From: CAUZIZ01 sp965219005
Lineage (GTDB): Bacteria > Acidobacteriota > UBA6911 > RPQK01 > JAJDTT01
DNA: 64,000 nt
Direction: 5' to 3'
Assembly (NCBI GenBank): GCA_965219005.1
Contig: CBDCMS010000003.1
Location: 1,488,001-1,552,000, forward strand
The position numbers and the translations under genes were made by a program. Shown one piece after another: positions 7,603 through 16,258 of the stretch. Position 1 is the stretch's first letter. Each line of letters starts with the position of its first letter. A model generated the notes under the pieces. It worked only from the letters and a program-made list of their open reading frames with translations, made no database searches and was not told where the DNA came from.

Positions 7603-9405
7603 CTAGAACCTGAAGGTCAGACCTCCTCGGACGGTCCGTGGATTCTGGGCAAGCTCGACGTCTCCCAGAAGGGTCTGCACCACACCCAGGTGGGTATTCG
7701 CCACGTTGCGAATATCCAACAGGGCCTCGATCTCATATCCGGTCGCCAAGAAATCGAGCCCCAGTGTGTTTAGGAGGGCAACGGGAACTGGGACGATCTG
7801 TCGAAGGAACACGTTCACGCCTTGATTGGCAGTCTGATAGCTATCGGACAAGGCGTCAAGAGTCGGAATCGGATTGCCATTGGGAACAATCTTCACCAGC
7901 GCCGTGATGGCGGTCCTGGAAAAGGGGACGAACAGGTCAACCTGGCTCGATAGCGCGTCGAACCCTTGCTCTTGAACCAGTCCATCCAGCACTGACGGAT
8001 CAAAGACGACCGCCATATCGCCAGGCACGAAGCCCAGGGCTCTCCCGCGGATGTAGGAAAAGCTGGTCCGAAGGTGTCCCCCGAGACGACGGCGAATCGT
8101 GAAGCGCTTGCCCCTGGTTCTCACCTGGTCTTCGTTCAACCGGAGCATCTCGGCTCCCGGCCGGTAGCTCAAGAAGGCCACGAAAGGTACGATGCCGCCG
8201 AAAAACTGATCTCGAAAAACCGCAAGTTCGACCTCGGTAGCGACATCGAGATGGTAGCCAAAACTCCCCTGATAGTGACGGGAGGTGCCGAATCGGATCT
8301 CGTCATTAACCCGAGAAAGACCCACGGAATCCGAGAGGATGATCTGGCGCCCGTCTGGAAGCATGACCGAGTTGCCATAGGTTGGCCGCTTCGAAGCAAG
8401 GGCAATCCGCAGCGAGGAACGCTCACTGGGTCTGGCGGACAACTCCGCGTTCGGACTTATGAAAGAGTGGTTGCGGACAGTTCGCACCTGATTCAGCTCG
8501 AGACCCCAGGAAAAGGAAACGGCTCGCCCCCAATTGAATCGTTCTTCGAAACCCGAACTGAGGATGTGGGTGGTCCCGGCCGCGGTGGTGAAATCCACGT
8601 CGCTACCCAGTGAAATAGGGTTCCCCAAAAGACCGAGGCTGGGCTGTTGAAAGCTGATCCGACCGTGACCCAGGAAAAGCCGCAGCGAGTGGTTCTGACT
8701 GAGGGTGTAGTCAAGAAAGCTCTTGAGACGCCAGAGGGAATCCTCGCCCGAATTCAGCTGCCCGGCAAAGACATAGTCCCTGTTTCCACCGAGGGATTCA
8801 GCGAGTGCAAAGTTCGCCGTGGTCCCACCTCCCGAATCGCCTGGGAAAAGCAGATAGTCTCCACCCAATCCGGCATTGGTATGCACCTGGAAAACGGCTT
8901 CTTCGAACCAGCCCGTTCGTCGTTTCTGTTGAGGTGGCCCAGTCAAGCCGGGAATGTAACGAAAAATCAGACGGTCGTCGGCGGCCCGCAACACAGTCTT
9001 CAGCTTGACATTGCGGCCGCCAGATCCGTCCAGATCGAAAAGATCTTGAAGTACCAGGGTTAGCGCAGCCGTCTTGCCGGGAAGAATCCTGATGGTCTGT
9101 TCCTTCCCAGAGACATACTGCGAACTCTTGACCAGCACCTGATAGGTGCCCATCTCGAGGTTCTGGAAGAGGATCCGGCCAAGCTTGTTGCTGCGCGTCA
9201 GGATCGGCAAGACCTGATCTGACGACTGCCCTAGAAGCGTCACCAGGATATCTGGGACAGGGCGTCCCGACTGGTCCTGGATAATCCCGCGCAATTGTCC
9301 TAGAGGGGATGCCATTGCCGGCAAAGCAAGGAGGCCGATCACGACTCCAAACGCCAGGCAATAACTTAAGGGACGTCGCTCAGTCTGGGTTCTATTACCC
9401 ATCAT
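7603..9405 (-). CDS. Outer-membrane protein: carboxypeptidase-regulatory-like domain plus beta-barrel
   Basis: A 600-residue exported protein. Residues 1-32 form a signal peptide (LAFGVVIGLLALPAMA). Residues about 36-120 form a carboxypeptidase-regulatory-like beta-sandwich (LRGIIQDQSGRPVPDILVTL), the N-terminal domain typical of large TonB-dependent-receptor-like proteins in Acidobacteriota. The remainder has alternating amphipathic strands and ends in LTFRF; a C-terminal aromatic residue is the usual barrel-assembly signal. At 600 residues it is shorter than full receptors (about 1000), and no obvious plug domain or TonB box is seen, so transport is not certain. The gene stands alone, with a duplicated 28-base sequence directly upstream that carries promoter-like boxes. 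Confidence 0.75.
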   Translation of the reverse strand: MMGNRTQTERRPLSYCLAFGVVIGLLALPAMASPLGQLRGIIQDQSGRPVPDILVTLLGQSSDQVLPILTRSNKLGRILFQNLEMGTYQVLVKSSQYVSGKEQTIRILPGKTAALTLVLQDLFDLDGSGGRNVKLKTVLRAADDRLIFRYIPGLTGPPQQKRRTGWFEEAVFQVHTNAGLGGDYLLFPGDSGGGTTANFALAESLGGNRDYVFAGQLNSGEDSLWRLKSFLDYTLSQNHSLRLFLGHGRISFQQPSLGLLGNPISLGSDVDFTTAAGTTHILSSGFEERFNWGRAVSFSWGLELNQVRTVRNHSFISPNAELSARPSERSSLRIALASKRPTYGNSVMLPDGRQIILSDSVGLSRVNDEIRFGTSRHYQGSFGYHLDVATEVELAVFRDQFFGGIVPFVAFLSYRPGAEMLRLNEDQVRTRGKRFTIRRRLGGHLRTSFSYIRGRALGFVPGDMAVVFDPSVLDGLVQEQGFDALSSQVDLFVPFSRTAITALVKIVPNGNPIPTLDALSDSYQTANQGVNVFLRQIVPVPVALLNTLGLDFLATGYEIEALLDIRNVANTHLGVVQTLLGDVELAQNPRTVRGGLTFRF

Positions 9406-9417
9406 CTTTGATGCCTC

Positions 9418-9447
9418 ATTCTAACTGGATGAAGAAATCTTAGTCAA
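9418..9447 (-). promoter_or_regulatory. Promoter-like boxes upstream of the barrel protein
   Basis: The minus strand reads TTGACT (9447..9442), 18 bases, then TAGAAT (9423..9418); each box is one mismatch from consensus. The predicted start near 9411 would leave only about six bases before the ATG at 9405, so either the message is nearly leaderless or the second TTGACT copy at 9475..9470 is the one used. Confidence 0.35.
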
Positions 9448-9476
9448 ACTAACTGGATGAAGAAATCTTAGTCAAA
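9421..9476. repeat. Perfect 28-bp tandem duplication (two copies)
   Basis: Bases 9421-9448 are repeated exactly at 9449-9476. The unit contains TTTGACTAAG on the minus strand, so the -35-like TTGACT of the downstream barrel gene is duplicated. Confidence 0.95.
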
Positions 9477-9644
9477 CCACAGAACAAAAGCAAGTTTTCT
9501 GATGGGAAACTCCGATAGCTGGCTTTCAGACTCACGGTCGTGACGGGACAGGGAAGCCTGATCCCGAGTTCCTTGGGATCAACTTCCAACAGGCTCCACC
9601 ATTTAGTGAGATACTGAAATCCCTGGTACCGACAGCGCTTTCTT

Positions 9645-10373
9645 ATGGTTATCTACGGAATTCACCCGGTAACGGAAGCTCTCAAGTCCGAGGATCGGAG
9701 GCTGGAGCGCGTGCTGATCCAACGAGGAAAGGCCAATCCGCGCCTCCAGAAGATCATCGAGCTTGCCCGCAACCGCGGAGTGCCGGTTCGGTTCGAGTCT
9801 CCGGATGTCCTGCGCCAGAGGGCCTCGACGCCCAACCATCAGGAGGTGCTGGCCGAGGTCTCACCCATAAAGTACGTAGAGCTTTCGGAAATCCTGCAGC
9901 ATCATCCCACCTTGCTGCTGATGGTGGCAGGGGTCGAGGACCCGCAGAACCTGGGGGCCTTGCTTCGAACCGCCGAAGCGGTGGGCGTCGAAGGAGTTTT
10001 GATCCCCTCACGGCGAGCCTGCCCCGTCACTCCCACCGTTGTCAAGTGCAGTGCGGGAGCGGCTCTCCATCTGAGGATCGCCCGCATCGGAAACGTTCGT
10101 CAGACTCTAGAGAAGCTGAAGCGAGAGGGACTCTGGGTCGTTGGCCTGGATCCAGCGGGAACCATCCACCCCGATCGGGTCGACACCTCGTTACCGATGG
10201 TCGTCATCGTGGGCGGGGAACAGGACGGGTTGAGCCGACTGGTTCGACAACACTGCGATTTCCTGACCGCGTTGCCCATGAAGGGGCAGGTCGCCTCTTT
10301 GAATCTTTCCGTGGCCGCGGGCGTTTTTCTCTATCAGGTTCTGTTTCGACGGGGCAAGGTTCCTTCCTCCTGA
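9645..10373 (+). CDS. rlmB: 23S rRNA (guanosine-2'-O-)-methyltransferase RlmB / TrmH family
   Basis: A 242-residue SPOUT-class methyltransferase. It opens with the substrate-binding domain (MVIYGIHPVTEAL, about residues 1-75) and continues with the knotted catalytic domain (about 90-240). Motif 1 is VAGVEDPQNLGALLRTAEA, motif 2 is VVIVGGEQDGLSR and motif 3 is PMKGQVASLNLSVAAG. RlmB methylates G2251 in the peptidyl-transferase loop of 23S rRNA using S-adenosylmethionine; TrmH-family relatives are the main alternative, but length and the IYGIHPV start favour RlmB. The last 40 bases overlap the convergent hydantoinase gene, so no terminator separates them. Confidence 0.9.
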   Translation: MVIYGIHPVTEALKSEDRRLERVLIQRGKANPRLQKIIELARNRGVPVRFESPDVLRQRASTPNHQEVLAEVSPIKYVELSEILQHHPTLLLMVAGVEDPQNLGALLRTAEAVGVEGVLIPSRRACPVTPTVVKCSAGAALHLRIARIGNVRQTLEKLKREGLWVVGLDPAGTIHPDRVDTSLPMVVIVGGEQDGLSRLVRQHCDFLTALPMKGQVASLNLSVAAGVFLYQVLFRRGKVPSS

Positions 10374-12370
10374 GGCTCCACCAGGAGATTGAACCACTCG
10401 TCCACGACGGCGCGGAAGTCAGGAGGGATCGACGTGGTCGCGCTATACTCCAGGACCACAGCGGGTCCGACAAGCCGGTTACCCGGTCGCAGCCGCTCCC
10501 GCGAATAGAAGCGGGTCTTCAACGGCTCCTTGTCGAAGAACACCTTCCTCTCACGCACGACCGCCTCCTGGGGGGCGCCCCCCGAGGTTGGGGAAGATCG
10601 GGGAAATGGGAGTTCAGAGTGTTGGCCCAATCCCCGGACGCGGATATTGACGATCTCGACAGGCCGGTCAAAGCTCGCGAATCCGTAGTGCTTTTCGTGT
10701 GCGCGATGGAAGAGCTGAACGAAGTCTCCAGCATAGGGAATATTGAGTTCGTAGGATTGACCGATGTAGCGGGCATCCAGCGTCTTCTCGAAGGCGACCT
10801 GAGAGGGCACGAAGCCCTCATCCCTCAACTGGACCCGAATCTGATCCAGCAGGGGCGCAAAGGCCTCCTCCAAACGCTTTGATACCTTGGGATCACTCGA
10901 CGAGAACCGAGCCGTCAACGAGGTATCTCTGACGACATCGCTGCCGACGATACCCATGGCCGAGATCAGACCTGGATTGGCAGGCACAAGAACTCGGGGA
11001 ATTTTCAACGATCGGGCTAGATCGCAGGCGTGGAGTCCACCTGCACCGCCAAAGCTCACCAGCGTAAAATCGCGCGTGTCGTAGCCTTTCTGCAAGGAGA
11101 TAACGCGAAGCGCAGCCTCCATCTGACTATTGACGATCTTCAAGATACCGTCGGCAGTTTCGGTGGCTGTCAAAGGACGACCCTCGGATCGGAGCCCACT
11201 GCCCAGTTTCTCAAGCCCTCGTACGACCCGACGAGGGAACAGTTTCATCTCGCCCCCCAGAAACCACTCCGGGTCGATCCTCCCCAGATGCAGCTGCGCA
11301 TCGGTGACGGTGACGTCCCGCCCCTTGCCGTAGCAGAGAGGCCCTGGGTGGGCGCCCGCACTCCGAGGCCCTACGCGCAAGAGGTCCCCCGTATCGATCC
11401 AAGCAACCGAGCCGCCCCCCGCACCGATGGAATGAATCGGGATCGTCTGAACCGGCACCGGGAGATGATCGATCAAGGCCGCGTTGGTCGTGGAAATTTC
11501 TCCCTCACAGAGGCAGACATCTGTCGACGTCCCACCCATATCCAGAGTGATCGTCTTCTCGTATCCCGCAAGCCGGGTCATCCTGAAAGCCCCAAGCACT
11601 CCTCCTGCCGGACCCGAAAGAAGCGTTCGGACCGGTTCCAGCTGGGATGAGGAAGCCGGTATGGTTCCCCCATTGGACTGCATGATCGTCAGGCGCCCCT
11701 TCTTCACTTGGGGATCGCTGCTCAAGGCCGAGAGGTAGCCCGACATTATGGGCGTCAGGTAAGCGTTGATGACCGTCGCCGAGGTGCGTTCGTACTCGCG
11801 AAACTCGGGCAGAATCTGGTGTGAAAGCGACAGCGGAAGTTTGCTGCCCTGGAGGGCCTTCTGGATCCGGATCTCGTGACTGGGGTTTTGGTAGCCGTGG
11901 AGCAGAACGACAGCGATTGACTCGGGTGCAAGTTTGCGAATCCGGGAGCGGAGCCACTCCAGGCTCTCCTCCTCCAGAGGCGTCGCAATCGTGCCATCCG
12001 GCAGGGTGCGCTCCTTGACGCCGAGGCGTCTGCCTCTGGCTACGAGAGGTTTCGAGCGTGAGCCCGATAGGCTATAAAGGGCGGGCCGATTCTGACGTCC
12101 AATCTCCAGGACGTCCTCAAAACCCTCGGTGGTGACCAGGACCGTCTTCGCCCCCTTTCGCTCCAATAAGGCGTTCGTAGCGACGGTCGACCCGTGCTGT
12201 GCCAGGAAGCCTGAATCGGAGCGATTCTCGAGAATGCGAGCCAAACCCTCGAGGACGGCGCGCTCCGGTCGGTTCGGTGTAGACGGCAATTTCAAGACCG
12301 AAACCCGATCACCATCCACCACCACAAAGTCGGTGAAGGTGCCCCCCGTGTCTACGCCGATTCGAAGCAT
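10334..12370 (-). CDS. Hydantoinase/oxoprolinase family protein (HyuA type)
   Basis: A 678-residue member of the HyuA / 5-oxoprolinase / acetone-carboxylase-beta family, ATP-dependent enzymes that open cyclic amides or activate ketones. The start MLRIGVDTGGTFTDFVV is the family's phosphate-binding N-terminus. A second signature ITLDMGGTSTDVCL lies near residue 290 and SFGGAGGLHACDLA near residue 475. The frame is open for 90 codons upstream to 12640, but the family start at 12370 is clearly the real one. These enzymes usually need a HyuB partner encoded next to them; none is here. Convergent overlap with rlmB at the 3' end, divergent from ntrY at the 5' end. Substrate unknown. Confidence 0.88.
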   Translation of the reverse strand: MLRIGVDTGGTFTDFVVVDGDRVSVLKLPSTPNRPERAVLEGLARILENRSDSGFLAQHGSTVATNALLERKGAKTVLVTTEGFEDVLEIGRQNRPALYSLSGSRSKPLVARGRRLGVKERTLPDGTIATPLEEESLEWLRSRIRKLAPESIAVVLLHGYQNPSHEIRIQKALQGSKLPLSLSHQILPEFREYERTSATVINAYLTPIMSGYLSALSSDPQVKKGRLTIMQSNGGTIPASSSQLEPVRTLLSGPAGGVLGAFRMTRLAGYEKTITLDMGGTSTDVCLCEGEISTTNAALIDHLPVPVQTIPIHSIGAGGGSVAWIDTGDLLRVGPRSAGAHPGPLCYGKGRDVTVTDAQLHLGRIDPEWFLGGEMKLFPRRVVRGLEKLGSGLRSEGRPLTATETADGILKIVNSQMEAALRVISLQKGYDTRDFTLVSFGGAGGLHACDLARSLKIPRVLVPANPGLISAMGIVGSDVVRDTSLTARFSSSDPKVSKRLEEAFAPLLDQIRVQLRDEGFVPSQVAFEKTLDARYIGQSYELNIPYAGDFVQLFHRAHEKHYGFASFDRPVEIVNIRVRGLGQHSELPFPRSSPTSGGAPQEAVVRERKVFFDKEPLKTRFYSRERLRPGNRLVGPAVVLEYSATTSIPPDFRAVVDEWFNLLVEPQEEGTLPRRNRT

Positions 12371-12609
12371 AAGTTTTCGTCTACTCCTATCTGATCCGGT
12401 ACCGGTCCGGCTGGCCTGCGGACCGCAGCACCGCAATCCGTTCCACTCAGCCCGAATGCGGCTCCGACCAAGGCACCCCCACGGCCGAGCCCGTGGCATC
12501 TGGCAACGAAATGCTACAATACACAAGAGTTGAAAACTGTGCCAGCCTGGGAGGGATTCTCCAAGGGGCTGAGAATTCCGTCCCCCAACTCCCTGGCCTT
12601 CCCAAGTGG

Positions 12610-14826
12610 ATGAGCAAGATGAAACGGGCTGACCTACCACGAAAAATCTATACGACTTCCGTGCTTCTCGCCTTTTTCATTCTCCTGGTCATCGTAGCGG
12701 TCATCTTTCTCAATCCCACTTCGGTGGGCAGTCAGGGCTTCCTCTCGAATCTCACCCTGTGGGCGGTTGTCTGGGCGATCAATTTCACCATCATCTTGAT
12801 CCTGTCTTTCGTGCTGGCCCGAAACCTGATCAAGCTCTTTTTCGAGTACCAGACCAAGCGTCCTGGAAGCAGGCTAAAGAGCAAGCTTGTGCTGACGCTT
12901 ACCATTTTCTCCCTTTTCCCCGCAGTCATCATGTTCTTCCTGGCTTTTGGGCTGATCAACCAGAACCTGAAGCTCTGGTTCCGCTCTCCGTCAGAACAGC
13001 TCCTGGCCTCATCACAAACCATATCAGCCAAGTACTTCGACGAGCGACGCAACGTCAGCCTGGTAGCCGCGAGACACCTGATCACTCAAGTGGACTGGAA
13101 AACTATGATCCCCGCTGCGGCGCTAACCGATAGCCTTCACGATCTCGATTTTGACGCTGTCACCGTCTTCAATCCGAAGGGTGAACCCGTCTACCGTCTG
13201 GGTGATTGGGACAACGCTCCCATCGGCCCCGCCCTTGAAGATCTCCTGGCGGGGCGTGAACACTACGCCTTGCAGCATCATCCGGACTCCGAGCAGAAGC
13301 GGTTCGAGGACCGGGGAATCGTCGGCGTTCCGGCTCTTGACCGGAAGGGCTCCGTCCTCGGCGGAATCGCCCTGCGCTTCGTGGTAGATGAGAGCGTAAT
13401 GTTCCATGCAGCCGAGATTCAGACGGCATCCCAAACCTACGAGGCGATGTCTCAGCAGCTGAGGGAGGTCGAGCTGAACTACTTTGCCATACTGGGCTTG
13501 ACCATGTTGGCGGTGGTTTTCGGTTTCGTCTGGCTGGGCACCTACATCGCCAAGAGAATCACCGTACCCTTGGAGGCACTCGCTGCCGGGTCCCGCGAAA
13601 TCGCCGAGGGCAATCTCGACTATCGCGTTCAGCTGCAGGCGCCGGATGAGCTTGGAATCCTGGTCACCTCCTTCAACCGGATGGCGGACGAAATCGATCA
13701 GAGCCGGCAGAAGCTGGAACAGGCCAACTCCGAGCTCAGGGCAACTAACGAACATCTTGATGAACGCAGACGTTACATCGAAACCATCCTGCAGAACATC
13801 ACCACAGGTGTCGTCAGCGTCGACGAGGATGAGGTCATTCGGACTGCCAACGAGGCCGCCCTCAAGATGTTCGGCGCGACCCCTGGATCTATTCTGAACC
13901 GCCCTATCAAGAAGATCCTGAACCGGGAGCTGTACGCCGAGTTCCAGGAAATGAAAGGTCACGCCCGCCTCTATCGGAGCTATCGCAAGCGGGTCACCTT
14001 CAAGCGTGGCAACGGGCATTTACCAGTCGCAGCTACCATTACGCGCAATACCCTGGCCTTCAAGGGCGGAGTAGAGCACTTGATCGTGCTCGACGATCTT
14101 ACAGAGCTGATCCGGGCCGAGAAGTTCGCGGCCTGGCAGGAGGTGGCACAGCGACTGGCACACGAGATCAAGAATCCCCTGACCCCAATCCGGCTCTCCG
14201 CCGAAAGGGTCAAGAATCGCTTCGAAAAGGCCGTTCAGTCGACTCCACCCTGGGAGGGTCGGCATGAGTTCGAGCCAGTCCTCAATGACGGAGTCCGCCT
14301 CATCGTCGCCGAGGCTGAGATGTTGCGCTCCCTGGTTGAGGAGTTTTCCCGCTTCGCTCGACTCCCAACCTGCAAACCGATCAAGGTCGAGCTCCATCCC
14401 TTGATTCAGCAGACCCTGTCGCGATACGACGGTGCTCTGGAAAGTGTCAACCTGGAAACGGTTTTCGATCCCAGAATCGATTATCTGAAGCTGGACCCGG
14501 AACAGATTCAACGTGTCTTTTTCAATCTCATAGACAATTCTCTGGAGGCCCTCACCCGGGCAGCCTCAAAGCGGCGGATCGGGATTCGTACGCGATTCAA
14601 CGAGGCCCGACAATCGGTAGCCATCGAGTTCGACGACAACGGCGTCGGTATTCCTCCCGAGGACTACGAGCACCTTTTCCTCCCCTATTTTTCAACCAAG
14701 GAGAGAGGAACGGGTCTGGGCCTGGCGATCGTGCGGCAGATCGTTTCCGAACACAACGGTTTCATCCGAGCAGAGCCAAACCATCCAGAGGGAACTCGCT
14801 TCATCATGGAGCTTCCCATCTCGTAG
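12610..14826 (+). CDS. ntrY: NtrY-type sensor histidine kinase
   Basis: A 738-residue membrane kinase. Three helices occupy about residues 10-115, a periplasmic segment follows, and a fourth helix lies near 295-315. A HAMP linker (about 310-365, RITVPLEALAAGSREIAEGN), a PAS domain (about 385-490), the histidine box with H518 in QRLAHEIKNPLTP, and an ATPase domain (NLIDNSLEA, DNGVGIP, KERGTGLGLAIV) complete it. This order is characteristic of NtrY, which with NtrX senses nitrogen, redox or envelope state in various bacteria. The open frame begins at 12493, but the hydrophobic start MSKMKRADLPRK fits ATG 12610 (12619 also possible). The ntrX gene follows after 58 bases. Confidence 0.9.
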   Translation: MSKMKRADLPRKIYTTSVLLAFFILLVIVAVIFLNPTSVGSQGFLSNLTLWAVVWAINFTIILILSFVLARNLIKLFFEYQTKRPGSRLKSKLVLTLTIFSLFPAVIMFFLAFGLINQNLKLWFRSPSEQLLASSQTISAKYFDERRNVSLVAARHLITQVDWKTMIPAAALTDSLHDLDFDAVTVFNPKGEPVYRLGDWDNAPIGPALEDLLAGREHYALQHHPDSEQKRFEDRGIVGVPALDRKGSVLGGIALRFVVDESVMFHAAEIQTASQTYEAMSQQLREVELNYFAILGLTMLAVVFGFVWLGTYIAKRITVPLEALAAGSREIAEGNLDYRVQLQAPDELGILVTSFNRMADEIDQSRQKLEQANSELRATNEHLDERRRYIETILQNITTGVVSVDEDEVIRTANEAALKMFGATPGSILNRPIKKILNRELYAEFQEMKGHARLYRSYRKRVTFKRGNGHLPVAATITRNTLAFKGGVEHLIVLDDLTELIRAEKFAAWQEVAQRLAHEIKNPLTPIRLSAERVKNRFEKAVQSTPPWEGRHEFEPVLNDGVRLIVAEAEMLRSLVEEFSRFARLPTCKPIKVELHPLIQQTLSRYDGALESVNLETVFDPRIDYLKLDPEQIQRVFFNLIDNSLEALTRAASKRRIGIRTRFNEARQSVAIEFDDNGVGIPPEDYEHLFLPYFSTKERGTGLGLAIVRQIVSEHNGFIRAEPNHPEGTRFIMELPIS

Positions 14827-14884
14827 AATCCGTTCTGAATCGTCCAGATGCAGGTGGCATGAAACACAGAACGCAGCGACGTGT

Positions 14885-16246
14885 ATGAGCAAAGCAAAGC
14901 TGCTGATAGTTGATGATGAAGAGGGTGTTCGCAGCACCCTGAGTGGAGTTCTCCAGGACGAGGATTGCCTGGTGGACAGTGTCGCCACCGGAGAGGAGTG
15001 CATCAAACTCGTCGAGAAGAGACCCTATGACATTATTTTTCTCGATGTCTGGCTGCCGGGAAAGGATGGCATCAAGGTTCTCCAGGAGGTTCGCAGTCGG
15101 AGACCCACCCAGTACGTCGTCATGATCTCGGGGCACGGTACGATCGAGACCGCAGTCCAGGCTACCAAATTCGGAGCTTTCGATTTCCTGGAGAAGCCGC
15201 TTTCGCTACAGAAGGTCGTCCTGGTCCTGGAACATGCGCTCAAGCAGAAGCGCCTGGAGGAGGAAAATCGCAGCCTGAAGAGCTTCATCCGGCAGGAGAC
15301 CAATATGATCGGGACCTCCGTCCCGATGCAGGCACTGCGTCAACAGGTGGCGTACGCGGCTCCGACGGAAGGTCGCATCCTGATCTACGGCGAGAACGGG
15401 ACCGGCAAGGAGCTCGTGGCTAGACTCCTCCATCTAAGCAGCAACAGAAAGGACGAACCGTTCGTCGAGGTCAATTGTGCAGCGATTCCGGATGAGCTCA
15501 TAGAGAGTGAGCTGTTCGGGACCGTCAAAGGCGCCTATAGCGGTGCCACCGAGACCCGGAAGGGGAAATTCGAGCTAGCCGATCGAGGCACCCTTTTCCT
15601 GGACGAAGTGGCCGACATGAGCTTGAAGACACAGGCCAAGGTTCTGCGAGCGCTGGAGGATCAGCGATTCTACCCGGTCGGTGGAAATCAGCCAGCAGAG
15701 GTAGACGTTCGAGTCATTGCCGCTACCAACCGGGACCTGGAAAAAGCGATCGAGAAAGAAAACTTTCGGGAAGACCTTTTCTTCCGCCTCAACGTCATCC
15801 CCTTCGAGGTGCCGTCTCTTCGTGAGCGAAGCGAAGATATTCAAGAACTCCTCGACTACTTCATGGAGCTTTTTTGTCCTCGCTATGGGAAGCCCAAGAA
15901 ACTGATCCTTCCCGAGGTCTTGGAGCGGCTTCATCGCTACCGTTGGCCGGGCAACGTTCGGGAACTCAGGAATATGGTGGAGCGCTGGGTGATCATGGTT
16001 CCAGGTAGCGACGTGGGTTTATCGGATCTCCCCGATTCGATTCTGGAAGGTCCCGAACCTTCAAATGAGCAGGAGATGGGGGCCAACTGGCAAGAAGCCA
16101 GGGCAGACTTCGAGCGCCGATTCCTGGAGGCAAAACTCCGTCAACACCACGGTAACATAAGCAAGACAGCGACCGAGATCGGTATGGAACGAAGCCACCT
16201 CCACCGAAAACTGAAGGCCTACCATATAAGGCCAAAGAAGGCCTAG
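14885..16246 (+). CDS. ntrX: NtrX-type sigma54-dependent response regulator
   Basis: A 453-residue regulator. The receiver domain (about 4-120) has VDDEE and phospho-acceptor D54 in IIFLDVWLPGKDG. The AAA+ domain (about 138-370) has Walker A GENGTGKE, Walker B GTLFLDEVADM and a GAFTGA-loop variant reading GAYSGA. The C-terminal Fis-type helix-turn-helix ends in ISKTATEIGMERSHLHRKL. It follows ntrY and is its likely cognate regulator. The changed GAFTGA loop may weaken or alter sigma54 activation; some NtrX proteins act without sigma54, so a repressor or sigma70-linked role should be kept open. It is followed 12 bases later by the xer gene, a linkage that suggests co-transcription. Confidence 0.92.
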   Translation: MSKAKLLIVDDEEGVRSTLSGVLQDEDCLVDSVATGEECIKLVEKRPYDIIFLDVWLPGKDGIKVLQEVRSRRPTQYVVMISGHGTIETAVQATKFGAFDFLEKPLSLQKVVLVLEHALKQKRLEEENRSLKSFIRQETNMIGTSVPMQALRQQVAYAAPTEGRILIYGENGTGKELVARLLHLSSNRKDEPFVEVNCAAIPDELIESELFGTVKGAYSGATETRKGKFELADRGTLFLDEVADMSLKTQAKVLRALEDQRFYPVGGNQPAEVDVRVIAATNRDLEKAIEKENFREDLFFRLNVIPFEVPSLRERSEDIQELLDYFMELFCPRYGKPKKLILPEVLERLHRYRWPGNVRELRNMVERWVIMVPGSDVGLSDLPDSILEGPEPSNEQEMGANWQEARADFERRFLEAKLRQHHGNISKTATEIGMERSHLHRKLKAYHIRPKKA

Positions 16247-16258
16247 GAAACTCTTCCC

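Noticed and set aside
7072..7773. 233-codon plus-strand open frame across the kinase promoter region
   Set aside because: It spans the ends of two minus-strand genes and has no recognisable protein features.
10046..10882. 278-codon plus-strand frame overlapping rlmB and the hydantoinase gene
   Set aside because: Out of frame with rlmB and antisense to hyuA; no signature.
13123..14019. 298-codon minus-strand frame inside ntrY
   Set aside because: Antisense shadow of a clear histidine kinase.
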